Assembly (NCBI RefSeq): GCF_013409935.1
Contig: NZ_JACCCO010000002.1
Location: forward strand, 1,488,001 to 1,552,000
Source of the DNA: Streptosporangium sandarakinum
Lineage (GTDB): Bacteria; Actinomycetota; Actinomycetes; Streptosporangiales; Streptosporangiaceae
Reading direction: 5' to 3'
DNA: 64,000 bases
Each line of letters opens with the position of its first letter. The first letter of the stretch is position 1. Both the position numbers and the translations under genes were made by a program. The notes under the pieces are model-generated. The model was not told the origin of the DNA. It did no database searches and worked only from the letters and a program-made list of their open reading frames with translations. Of this stretch, positions 35,567 through 44,279 are shown in pieces.

Positions 35567-36175
35567 AGATTGAGGCTTTCACTGTTGGGTTATGGGATAG
35601 TTGATCATTTTGGGTTCTATTAAACCGTACTCAGTCATCCGCTAGTGGGCTTACGAGCGGATGACTGAGCCGACGAACAGGTGCCGCATCCAACATGAAC
35701 ACTCATGATCAACTTTGAGCTAACTATGGATCAGGTTATGGCAAAGTCTGCGGCGAGGCATCCGTTTCCACAGCCCGGCGGCCTTGTGAGGCAAAGTCTC
35801 CACTGCCAGGTGAGCAAGTGCTGAGGTGTAGCTCACCACACGATTCGCCCCTGATGCAGACGGGGCTACCATCTTGTGACGGCCAAGCCATGAAATGTCC
35901 GTTATGTCCTATATTTGGGATCCCATCAGCCGCTCTAGCCGGGAGTCATGCCACTGCCCACAGCTTCCAAGGGCTATGTCGGCAACAGGGAGCACCGACT
36001 ATCCCTCCTCGGCTGGGATGCGGTCGTCTGTTGTACATCGAGGTAGCCCGGGGCTGTATTGGCATGTCACGCTTAACGTAGAAGCCGCGAACACACAGCG
36101 TGCTGTGCGACCCAGCCTGCCAAAGCAACGCGGTTCGTCCCTGTCGAACGCTCGCTAGATCAGTTATTCGATACG
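35567..36175. other. Intergenic region between mod and EVE gene
   Basis: About 600 nt without a credible gene. It contains the long hairpin at 35630-35669 and, near 35700-35790, AT-richer sequence that could hold divergent promoters. Frames in 35818-36160 lack ribosome-binding sites and family resemblance and I leave them out. Confidence 0.45.
35630..35669. promoter_or_regulatory. Long perfect inverted repeat upstream of mod
   Basis: CTCAGTCATCCGCT (35630-35643) pairs perfectly with AGCGGATGACTGAG (35656-35669) around a 12-nt loop. It lies 64 nt upstream of the mod start in the leader/promoter zone. It is not followed by a T-run on either strand. It may be an operator for controlled mod-res expression, an attenuator, or the scar of a mobile element end. 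Confidence 0.55.
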
Positions 36176-36706
36176 GTGACTGTCGTGAGCTCGTACCTGC
36201 TGATTCTGGGTGAACGTGAGGCCGTGGCCTGGGTGCTACGCGAGTCTCGGATGGCTTTCCCTCCGAGAAGCCGGAGCGAAGTGGCCAAGCTCAAGGTGGG
36301 TGATGAGCTGCTCATCCTCACTACCCGCGGCTGCTGGCACAACCCCACGCGGGACCGCACGCGGGTCATCGGCCTCGCGAAGGTAACCGAGGACGTCGTC
36401 CCTTACGATGAGCCCATTACCATCGCAGGTCGCAGCTTCACACGAGGCTGCGAGATCAAGATCGAAGCGCTTGCACCCTATCTTGCCGGCGTTGAGCTGT
36501 CGCCACTTGTCCCTCAGCTTGCTGCTTTTCCGGATAAGCGGAGCAGCGCATGGTCCCTTCGACTTCGTCGTCCCCTTCTGGAGATCTCCGATCATGATGC
36601 GCTGTTCCTCAGGCAGAAACTGCGTATCGTCTGCGGGGATGCCGCCAACGTGATCCCCGAGTACCTTTCTGCCATCCGCCCCGTACAGGCCTCTTCGCGG
36701 AGGTAG
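36176..36706 (+). CDS. EVE/PUA-like domain protein
   Basis: The start is GTG 36176 or 36185. The 176-residue product resembles EVE-domain proteins: SYLLILGEREAVAWVL at the start, then VGDELLILTTRGCWHNP and RVIGLAKVTEDVVPYD. EVE domains bind modified bases and are found in restriction and defence islands. Its place beside mod-res supports that context. The stop codon lies only 10 nt from the dead IS630, so the natural C-terminus could have been altered. Confidence 0.6.
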   Translation: MTVVSSYLLILGEREAVAWVLRESRMAFPPRSRSEVAKLKVGDELLILTTRGCWHNPTRDRTRVIGLAKVTEDVVPYDEPITIAGRSFTRGCEIKIEALAPYLAGVELSPLVPQLAAFPDKRSSAWSLRLRRPLLEISDHDALFLRQKLRIVCGDAANVIPEYLSAIRPVQASSRR

Positions 36707-36714
36707 TTGTCGAG

Positions 36715-37853
36715 GTTAAAGGCGTGGTGTCGTCGGAGTCGGGCGGGGACAAGTCCAGTGCCGAGGAGGCAGCCGTCGAGGACGTCGTGGCGGTATTGGA
36801 GTCGGTGTAGGCCTTGGCGGACGATGGTGATCAGGTCGTTGGGGTCGGTGAAGGCGCGGTTGGCCATGGTGGTGCGGCGCAGTATCGACCAGATGCCTTC
36901 CACGGGGTTGAGGTCGGGGACGTAGGTGGGGAGCTGGTAGACGGTGAGCCAGTCGCGTTCGGTGATGTAGCGGCGTATCCCGGCGGTCAGGTGGGCGTTG
37001 AGGTTGTCCCACACCAAGACGATCGGGCCGCCGAGCTGGTGGGCGACCTGGATCAGGTTGCGGTAGTCGGTCCAGGCGAAGCTTTTGCGGCCGTCGGGGT
37101 GAGCGTTGCGCACGGCCGGTAGATCAGGCAGGGTGGCCGGCCGGATTTACAGCACAGCAGGGCGGCCACCGATAATCGGCGCCGGGATCGGCCGCGCACG
37201 CGCACGATCGGGGTGGATCCGTACCGGGCCCAAGTCCGGGTGACCCGGCGGCGTCATCGAGAACCCGGCCTCGTCTCCGAAGACGATCTATGCCCCGAGC
37301 GCCGCCGCGGTTGTTCCACCTGTGACCAGATCTCCTTCACCCATCCGGCCACCACGGCCTCATCGCGCTCGACCGCCCGGTGTGCCGGTATCTGAGCCGG
37401 CCAGCCGTGCCGCTTGAGCAAAACGGCCACCCCTTGGGTGGTTTAGCTCTTGTGGAACCGCCGGCGGATCAACGTCTTGATCCGGGCCAGGGTCCAGGTC
37501 TGGTCCGGCCAGCCGTGCGCCACCGTTCCTTTGTCCAGTTCGGTCTCCAGCACCGCGAAAAGCTCATCGCTCAGCAGCGGCAGCGCGGCCGGGCCCTTGG
37601 AGCCCAGCGCCTGAACACCGCCCTGTGACCAGGCTTTACGCCATCACTGTACCGAGCAGATACTCACCCGCAGATCGCGGGCGATGACCGCGTTGTCCTG
37701 CCCGGCCACGAACCACCCGGCCGCCTCAAGGCGCAACCGTTCATGAAAGGCCCGGCGCTCGGCGGTCAGCCCGCTACCCTGCGCGTATCGCATGACGACG
37801 GCGCGCCTCAGGGATCACCACCCGTCAGCTATCCTCAACACCACACTTTTAAG
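36715..37853 (-). mobile_element. IS630-family element, degenerate
   Basis: Imperfect inverted repeats flank a broken transposase: GTTAAAGGCGTGGTGTCGTC (from 36715) and the complement of 37853-37831 (CTTAAAAGTGTGGTGTTGAG). A TA dinucleotide occurs at the same position in both ends (36717 and 37850), as expected for IS630 target duplication. Size ~1.14 kb is typical. Confidence 0.8.
36717..37793 (-). pseudogene. IS630 DDE transposase, inactivated
   Basis: Reading from ATG 37793, the N-terminal HTH portion (ERRAFHERLRLEAAGWFVAGQ) is followed by an in-frame TGA (after SICSVQ), further coding similarity, a TAA, and then a frame change. The C-terminal catalytic part is intact from ~37113 (VLVWDNLNAH, PDLNPVEGIW: second Asp and Glu of DDE). 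The first Asp region (near 37290) is damaged. The reading frame also runs through the IS end into the 3' part of the EVE gene. Confidence 0.85.
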
Positions 37854-38064
37854 ATCAGTAGCTGATCGCCCTGCCGAAGAACCGGTTCAAACAGATGCAG
37901 TGCTGCCTCGCCCTCGTCACCGGCTTCATCGCTAAGGTCGGCCTGGATTTCCAACCCCCGGAAGCCCAGCCACTAAGCCTCTCTAAGAATACGAAGCAAA
38001 GTACCGTGTCGCGGATGTGCTTCAGGTGATGGAGGCGCTCCTTGCGGAACGGTGATCCTCAGTT
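37854..38064. other. Intergenic stretch right of IS630
   Basis: A short plus-strand frame beginning LIALPKNRFKQMQCCLALV can be read and then stops. It may be a remnant of another transposase, but I recognise no family. Otherwise nothing is seen. Confidence 0.3.
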
Positions 38065-38418
38065 TCAGGAGGCATCTGAGGGTGCGTCCAGGTTGAGTCG
38101 CCGCTCTACGTTCACCAGAACGGCATCCAGCATTTTTTTTGGATCGTATCCAGGCATCGGACCAAGCCGGATGCGAAGCTGCTCGGCAAGTTCGCAGGCG
38201 AGTTCAGCGATAGGCTCATCACTTAAGACCGCAGCCAGTTCGTCTAGAAGATGCGCTATCGCGTCGCCTTCATGCCAATTTAGCAAGGGCTGTTGCAGCA
38301 ACGGAAGATGCCGAGCTGAGTCGACTTGGGCGGCCAGGGCGATAGCGATATTCAGGCGTAAATCTCGGGCCGAAGAGCTCTCTGTCGCGATCTGCCAGTT
38401 CGGCGTGCAGTCGGTCAT
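38065..38418 (-). CDS. Hypothetical protein, 117 aa
   Basis: ATG 38418 follows CAGGAGAAA at 8 nt, a good ribosome-binding site. The product is acidic and almost all helical (RDLRLNIAIALAAQVDSARH, AIAHLLDELAAVLSDEPIAE, LACELAEQLRIRLG). Compact helical proteins like this can be antitoxin- or adaptor-like; nothing specific is recognised. AT-rich promoter sequence lies at 38430-38520. Confidence 0.6.
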   Translation of the reverse strand: MTDCTPNWQIATESSSARDLRLNIAIALAAQVDSARHLPLLQQPLLNWHEGDAIAHLLDELAAVLSDEPIAELACELAEQLRIRLGPMPGYDPKKMLDAVLVNVERRLNLDAPSDAS

Positions 38419-38751
38419 GATAATTTCTCCTGTCCACAAGTCGACAGTATGCTATATGTCCATGTTCATGAAAATTCAATAACTATACACAATTTCAGGC
38501 AAACCGGCATTGATATTCCCATATGCCCTAACCGTCGGTGGTGTGGTATCAGAATTCCAGACTCAGCGTTAGCGACGTCGTTTGTACGGTTTGGACTGCC
38601 CGGCTTGTCTTCATCGGTCCCTGCTGCATGCTTGCTGAACCGTTGAACCCTTTCGGCTACCGACTTGCCACGCCTTCACCTGCTGAAGCCCGCGACGACC
38701 GGGTGCAGAGACAGCGCCCCCGAGCGGTCTTGCTCGAAGGCGCCGTCGTCC
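38419..38751. other. Intergenic, AT-richer promoter-bearing region
   Basis: The first 100 nt are AT-rich (tatatg, ataactatac) and probably hold the promoter of the 117-aa gene. No other gene supported. Confidence 0.4.
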
Positions 38752-38796
38752 TCAGCCTCCGAAGAACAGCGGGTTAGGCAGGAACATAAACCCCAT
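38752..38796 (-). CDS. Possible 14-aa peptide ORF with perfect Shine-Dalgarno
   Basis: GGGAGGTGATCGC followed by ATG 38796 is an almost ideal ribosome-binding site and spacing. It opens MGFMFLPNPLFFGG and then TGA at 38752. The site is divergent from the small gene at 38874, with plausible promoter sequence between. The peptide is hydrophobic and ends Phe-Gly-Gly. It could be a leader, signal or toxin-like peptide, or chance. Confidence 0.3.
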   Translation of the reverse strand: MGFMFLPNPLFFGG

Positions 38797-38873
38797 GCGA
38801 TCACCTCCCGTAGCTTTGTAATTGCATAGGGTAGTCATTAAGGTCTCTTGTGACCAGAGGAGGAGGGGCTTCC

Positions 38874-39074
38874 ATGCAGAGAGTCCAACAACACGTGATC
38901 GACGACATCTACGCCCAGCTTCGCCGCCAGCTCGCCGAACTAGAGCGACACATCGAGCGCCAGCGCAATCACTCAGGACCGATTGCTGCCGAGGCATATG
39001 TAGGCATACGTCGGTTATGCCAGGCGATACGTGACGCTGCGGCTGATCTCGACGTCCTGATCAGAGATTCCTGA
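38874..39074 (+). CDS. Small helical protein, 66 aa
   Basis: ATG 38874 is preceded by GGAGGAGG at 7-8 nt. The product is a helical hairpin or coiled coil (VIDDIYAQLRRQLAELERHI, RLCQAIRDAAADLDVLIRD). It lies 281 nt upstream of gajA on the same strand. No family recognised; the strong ribosome-binding site and composition favour a real gene. Confidence 0.55.
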   Translation: MQRVQQHVIDDIYAQLRRQLAELERHIERQRNHSGPIAAEAYVGIRRLCQAIRDAAADLDVLIRDS

Positions 39075-39355
39075 CCTAAGCTGCATCGACGAACTCAGAG
39101 CAACTACTAAGTCTCGTCATGTATCGCCAAAAGGAAGGGGACCCGCTTCCACACCGTCGCTCTCTGTTCGCCCTCTTGGCCTGCATTGGTAACATTTGAT
39201 CCCACCATGACGACTGACTAACCACAGGCCGACGAGATGTGCGGCGTCAAGTAAGTCGCGAGAGCCTACAAGATTAGGAAAATTCTCTCATCAACCCGGT
39301 GTTCTGGAATACCAGTTCGGAACGGAACATCACACAGGAGTCGAAAAGAGGACAA

Positions 39356-41350
39356 ATGGGTCTACACATCTCGCGGATTGAGGTACACAACTTCCGCAAT
39401 TTCCACCATCTGGTCATTGACAACTTCCCCGGGCACGCAGTGATTGTCGGCGAGAACGGAGTCGGCAAGTCGAACCTGCTGGAGGCGATCCGCCTAGTAC
39501 TCGATCCCTCCCTGCCTGACTCACGGCGCATGCTGCGAGAGGAGGACATCTGGGAAGGGCACCCAGCTGGCCTAGCGGGCGGGGCCGAAGTAACCGTCGT
39601 GGTAGACCTGCAGGGATTCGACACCGATGACGACGCCAAGAGTGTCCTGTCCACGGCCATCGTGGACTTTGCTCCCTACACTGCACGGCTGACCTACCGT
39701 TTTGCTCCGCGCGTTGAGGCTGATGTCGTCGCCGGCCTCAGCCTGCAGCCCACCGGACGGCCGCTGACCGCGCAGGACTACGACTTCATCGCTTTTGCAG
39801 GTACCAGCGAGACCAGCGACATCCGCACCATTCGGCGCGAAGTGGCCTTGCGCGTCCTACCAGCCCTGCGGGACGCCGAGGGCGACCTATACAACTGGCG
39901 GCGCAGCCCTTTGCGAGATCTTCTCGAACGGCTGCCCTTGGACCCGGCCAACCTACAGGCTACTGCTTCGGCGATCGCCACCGCCGTTGACCAGCTCACT
40001 AAGGACGTCAATGTCGCCAAGCTAGAGGGGCACCTGACAGACCGGCTGGGGAACATGTTCGGCCCGCGGCTGGCGGTGCAGCCCACTCTTGGCTTTGCTT
40101 CCTCCAAGCCCGATGAACTGATCCGAGCCATCCGCCTGTTCCTCGACACGGCCCGCCGTAAGGGCATCTCGGACACTAGCTTGGGCAGCGCCAATGTCAT
40201 CTACCTTGGCCTGCTGCTGGAGGTCCTCAACCAGCAGCGCCTGGACGAGCAGTTCGTCGCCACCCTAGTAGCTATCGAAGAGCCCGAAGCGCACCTCCAC
40301 GTCAGTCTCCAAAGGCACCTCTTCAGCTACCTGTTGCGTACCGGACAGTCCCTCATTCTCACCACTCACAGCCCTCACATCGCTGCGGTCACCCCAGTCC
40401 ACTCTTTCATCGTGCTGCGCGCCAGCGAGAGCGGCACTACCGGAGCCAGCACCGCGGCCCTTCCCATCAGCAGCGATGAGGCGGCGGACCTGGAACGCTA
40501 CATCGACATTAGCCGCGCTGAGATCTTGTTTGCTTCTGCCGTCATCCTTGTCGAAGGACTGGCTGAGCTATACATTCTGCCTGCCCTGGCCGCCGCTGCG
40601 GGATTCGATCTCGACCCCTACGGAGCCGTCGTCGCCAGCGTCCACGGAACTGACTTCAAGCCCTACTGTGCCTTTCTCGGCCCGAAGGGGCTCAACACCC
40701 CTCATGTGGTCATCACCGACGGCGACGCCGCCTCGGATAAGCGCAACCAGCGGGAAGCCGGCCTCAAACGAGGCGCTAACCTCCATCCCGACCAGATGCA
40801 CGCCAAAGCCCTCTTGAATCAAATCGCAGAGCTACCCGAGCCCAGCACAGCTAACTACCACGCCGTCCGCGCTCCCCTCACCACGGATCTAGAAAGCATC
40901 GGTGTCTACGTCGGTGTTCAGACCTTGGAGGCCGACCTGTGCCCCCTGTTCGGTGAAGAGATCATCCAAGCGTTTCAAGAACTGAGCAGCAACACCACTG
41001 CGATCGATGAGGTGCGCCGCGGCGTCGCCAATGAACAGGATGTGACAATCGACCCCGAAGCTCGCAAAAACATGCTCAAACGCATCTCTGACTTGGGCAA
41101 GGGCCGTTTCGCGCAGCGGCTCGCCGCGCACATCGCCCGTGCTGATCTACCCGCCCGCATCCGCGCAGCAGCCCACATTGCCAGCGACGATACTCCGGTG
41201 GAGCGCCAGGATCTGCGTCGTCTAGGCACCGCCTCCTACCTCTTCCTCGCCCTGGACGACATCTCCAGAACCGCCCGCGGCACCTCTCTGTTCGCCGTTT
41301 ATCCGAGCATTTCTGACCGCAGTCAGCAGGTAACCGATGCAGATCAGTGA
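39356..41350 (+). CDS. gajA: Gabija GajA: OLD-family ATPase/TOPRIM nuclease
   Basis: The 664-residue protein starts at ATG 39356 after AGAGGAC. N-terminal ABC/SMC-like ATPase: Walker A GENGVGKSN (32-40), a later EEPEAHLH (Walker B/D-loop) and LTTHSPHIAAV (switch His). The C-terminal TOPRIM domain carries VILVEGLAEL (Glu, ~400) and VITDGDAASDKR (DxD, ~455). This is the OLD class-2/GajA layout. GajA is a sequence-specific DNA-nicking enzyme held in check by nucleotides and released during phage infection. The stop overlaps gajB by 14 nt. Confidence 0.9.
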   Translation: MGLHISRIEVHNFRNFHHLVIDNFPGHAVIVGENGVGKSNLLEAIRLVLDPSLPDSRRMLREEDIWEGHPAGLAGGAEVTVVVDLQGFDTDDDAKSVLSTAIVDFAPYTARLTYRFAPRVEADVVAGLSLQPTGRPLTAQDYDFIAFAGTSETSDIRTIRREVALRVLPALRDAEGDLYNWRRSPLRDLLERLPLDPANLQATASAIATAVDQLTKDVNVAKLEGHLTDRLGNMFGPRLAVQPTLGFASSKPDELIRAIRLFLDTARRKGISDTSLGSANVIYLGLLLEVLNQQRLDEQFVATLVAIEEPEAHLHVSLQRHLFSYLLRTGQSLILTTHSPHIAAVTPVHSFIVLRASESGTTGASTAALPISSDEAADLERYIDISRAEILFASAVILVEGLAELYILPALAAAAGFDLDPYGAVVASVHGTDFKPYCAFLGPKGLNTPHVVITDGDAASDKRNQREAGLKRGANLHPDQMHAKALLNQIAELPEPSTANYHAVRAPLTTDLESIGVYVGVQTLEADLCPLFGEEIIQAFQELSSNTTAIDEVRRGVANEQDVTIDPEARKNMLKRISDLGKGRFAQRLAAHIARADLPARIRAAAHIASDDTPVERQDLRRLGTASYLFLALDDISRTARGTSLFAVYPSISDRSQQVTDADQ

Positions 41351-43199
41351 CACCCTGCTGAGGGAACTCGAACACCTGCACCCCAAGCAGCGCGCCGCCG
41401 TCCTCTACCTCGGCAACGTCGCTCTGCGAGCCGGGCCTGGCAGTGGTAAGACTCGCACCCTCGTGGCTCGCATCGCTTACCTTCTCCAGACACAGATCTC
41501 CGCCTTCCGAGGAGTGGCTTGCATTACTTACGCCAAGGCCGCGGCCGATGAGATCCGCCGCCGCGTCCTCCACAGCGGAGTACGCGCCGAAGGGCGGATC
41601 GCTTGCTCTACCGTCCACTCGTTCTGCCTGAACGAGATCTTGCGCGCCTTCGCCCCCCTCACTGGCCAACCAGCACTTCAAGCGGGCCAAGTCCTCAACA
41701 AAACGGCCGTCGAATCGCTCCTGCAACGTTGCTTTGATCAGGTCGGCATCGCCGAGACTCTCGCCCAGTACCGCACAAACGAAAACACCCGGATCCGCCG
41801 CGCTCTCGCCTGCAACGAACCCCTGGACGCCTTCGACCCGCGGGAAGTACAGGCCGCCCGCCTCTACGAGGAACAGCTCACCGTCCGGGAAGAAATCGAC
41901 TTTGAAGCCATGGTGATGCGAGCTGTGCGCATCGTTCGCGAGAATGAATCTGTCCGAGACCTACTGCATGCCCGCTTCCCTCACCTCATCGTGGATGAGT
42001 ACCAGGACCTCGGCGGAGTCCTCCATGAACTCGTCACAACCCTGCATGATCTGGCCGGCATCACCGTCTTCGCCGTCGGGGACACCGACCAGTCCGTTTA
42101 CGGATTCACCGGCGCCGACGCTAGGTATTTGACAGCCCTAGCCGCTCGGGACGACTTTTACGATCTGGAACTCGACGTCAACTATCGCAGCGGCCAAGAC
42201 ATCATCACTGCAGCCGAAGCCGCCCTCGGAACGCCCCGAGGACGTCGCGCACGCGACGGCGCGCCCCCCGGCACTGTCCACCTAGAACAAGTCCACCGAG
42301 GACTCGAAGACCACGCACGCCTCGCCTGTGACCTAACCCAAGAGGCACAACGCCGGCAGATCAGCCCTGAGCAGATCGCCATCCTCTATCCCCAGCGAGG
42401 CCCTCTGCTTGACGCCCTCCACAGCGAACTGACCCGGCGCCAGCTTGACTTCCTACACGAACGGGACGACAAACTCCCCGATGGGACAATCTCCCACTTC
42501 ATCCAGCGCTGCGCCAGCCGCGCTGTCACCAACTACCAAATTCACTCCGCACCCGATACCGAACGCTCTGACATGCTGCACCGAGCGGAAGCACCGTCGC
42601 TCGCCGCATTAGCTCGCGACCTCACCACACTACGCACCGAGGCCCATCTCCCCCCGCCCGCATCGCGACTATTCTTGCTGCGGGCTCTACAAACCTGCCT
42701 CGACCCTCAACCGCTCTACCCGGCCAGTGCATCCGCCTACGACTGGCTGCAGCAGTTGCGCGCCATACTGGCCCTCGATGCGGTGGCCACATCGCACCCC
42801 GATCAGGACAATGTCACCAGTCTTGACGACCTCGCCCGTCTATGCCGCTCCAAAAATCTCATGCTGCAAGACCTCGCCCAGGGCGAACAAGTTATCGGCA
42901 AGGTGCTCCTTACGACCTATCACGCAGCCAAGGGTCGGGAATTCGACACGGTGATCCTGCCCGGACTACTCAACGGCATCATCCCGCGCAACAGCATCCC
43001 TGACCGAGGTAAGTGGCGTAGCCCCACGGCAAAGGAACTCGCGGAACAACGCCGCACCTTCTATGTGGCCTTAACTCGCGCCGAGACAGCACTACATCTG
43101 ATCGTCGGCCCCGGCTACCACACGAGAAGTGGTTATTGGCAATCGAAGGGGCCCTCAGACTTCGTGATAGAGATGGTCCAGCGCCTGCCTCCGACCTGA
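41337..43199 (+). CDS. gajB: Gabija GajB: UvrD/Rep-type helicase
   Basis: The 620-residue SF1A helicase has Walker A RAGPGSGKTRT (~30), motif II LIVDEYQDL, motif III FAVGDTDQSVYGFTGAD, and motifs V/VI TTYHAAKGREFD and RRTFYVALTRAET. In Gabija, GajB senses DNA termini and hydrolyses nucleotides, activating GajA. Overlap with gajA and shared strand fix the two-gene operon. Confidence 0.92.
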   Translation: MQISDTLLRELEHLHPKQRAAVLYLGNVALRAGPGSGKTRTLVARIAYLLQTQISAFRGVACITYAKAAADEIRRRVLHSGVRAEGRIACSTVHSFCLNEILRAFAPLTGQPALQAGQVLNKTAVESLLQRCFDQVGIAETLAQYRTNENTRIRRALACNEPLDAFDPREVQAARLYEEQLTVREEIDFEAMVMRAVRIVRENESVRDLLHARFPHLIVDEYQDLGGVLHELVTTLHDLAGITVFAVGDTDQSVYGFTGADARYLTALAARDDFYDLELDVNYRSGQDIITAAEAALGTPRGRRARDGAPPGTVHLEQVHRGLEDHARLACDLTQEAQRRQISPEQIAILYPQRGPLLDALHSELTRRQLDFLHERDDKLPDGTISHFIQRCASRAVTNYQIHSAPDTERSDMLHRAEAPSLAALARDLTTLRTEAHLPPPASRLFLLRALQTCLDPQPLYPASASAYDWLQQLRAILALDAVATSHPDQDNVTSLDDLARLCRSKNLMLQDLAQGEQVIGKVLLTTYHAAKGREFDTVILPGLLNGIIPRNSIPDRGKWRSPTAKELAEQRRTFYVALTRAETALHLIVGPGYHTRSGYWQSKGPSDFVIEMVQRLPPT

Positions 43200-43445
43200 G
43201 TACGCCTCCCACGCTTTCTACAGAGAGCCGGTGACAGTGCCGCCGGCCCTACGGAACTTCTAAGCACAGCGCTTCGGAAGCGTTTCGAGGGCCGGACCTG
43301 CACGATCGACGGCGAACTCGGTCACCGCCATGAAGGCATGCCTTCTACAGGAAGAAACGGCCTCGGCAAGCCCCATCAGAGCGGTGGCAGCAGCGCTGAA
43401 GCCAACGTCTCCGACCAGTAGAACTAGGAATTTTATTCCAGTCCA

Positions 43446-44216
43446 CTACCGAAGCAAATTTTTCTCTGTTGGTCGCAATCTGCGACCTCGCTTATTGATT
43501 TTTTCCGCCCTTGCCGCGAGCATCTTTTCATGCGGATCGTATATCAGTTCAATGGCTCGCGAAAAATGTTCAATACCATCAAGAAGCCAAGAAAATGGCA
43601 GTTGCTCAACCTCATGACTGCCGACATTTCCGATCCATTTCATTGCCATTAATTGCTTAGCGGCCGATGCATTCTTTTCTTCGAATATCTCAATACGTCG
43701 ATGTGTCGTTAGAGGACGCCTTGAATTTCTTGAGAATCTGGCGATCTTCTTGTGCGTCAACATGCAATCAATAGCAGATCGAATGCGATTTGCTGTTGCA
43801 CTTGTATCAGAGAATAACGTCGCAGAAGCCGATTCTATTATGGCGCGCAGCTGGGGAGGGACGGCCTCGGGAAGTTTCATAAGGGGAAGTGGTGGAAGAA
43901 TATGTGTAACCAAGTATCCTCGCAGATAGGGATCGTCTTCGGTGCCTTGAATGGACGCTGGCCCCCACTCAATGGACCAGCTCCCTGTGACAACATACCG
44001 ATTCCCACAACTCAGCCTCGGACACTTTAGCTCACCATAGAAATAGCCTTCCTTAAGGTCGCTATCTAGCATTCCACGCGCCGATATGCTCGCGTAGCTC
44101 TCGAACTCTTTGATATCTGGCTCAAGCGCAATCGCCGCACACTCGGGGCAGAGGACTATAGGCCAATCATTGAAAGGACCCGCCAGCCGTTCGAATATCT
44201 CCCTATTGAAGAGCAC
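43446..44216 (-). CDS. DUF4145-type protein with zinc-finger N-terminus
   Basis: The 256-residue protein has two Cys pairs in its N-terminal part (LCPECAAIAL; LKCPRLSCGNRY), likely one zinc site. The C-terminal part follows the DUF4145 pattern: IRSAIDCMLTHKKIARF and KWIGNVGSHEVEQL. DUF4145 domains are frequent in restriction and other defence proteins, with unknown chemistry. It lies 63 nt downstream of the methylase-Mrr fusion, same strand, so it is probably co-transcribed. Its DNA is clearly AT-richer than the backbone. Confidence 0.75.
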   Translation of the reverse strand: MLFNREIFERLAGPFNDWPIVLCPECAAIALEPDIKEFESYASISARGMLDSDLKEGYFYGELKCPRLSCGNRYVVTGSWSIEWGPASIQGTEDDPYLRGYLVTHILPPLPLMKLPEAVPPQLRAIIESASATLFSDTSATANRIRSAIDCMLTHKKIARFSRNSRRPLTTHRRIEIFEEKNASAAKQLMAMKWIGNVGSHEVEQLPFSWLLDGIEHFSRAIELIYDPHEKMLAARAEKINKRGRRLRPTEKNLLR

Positions 44217-44279
44217 CCACGGCTCCCTTATACTTCTAATTTCTGTTGATACGGCCCTGACTTCCGATTAAACAGATAA

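Noticed and set aside
35818..36158. Two overlapping ~87-codon frames before the EVE gene
   Set aside because: No ribosome-binding site, no recognisable family; stops and starts fall at random in lower-GC sequence.
43332..43345. Perfect 14-bp palindrome GAAGGCATGCCTTC after gajB
   Set aside because: Too short and without a neighbouring start or T-run to assign a role; may be chance.
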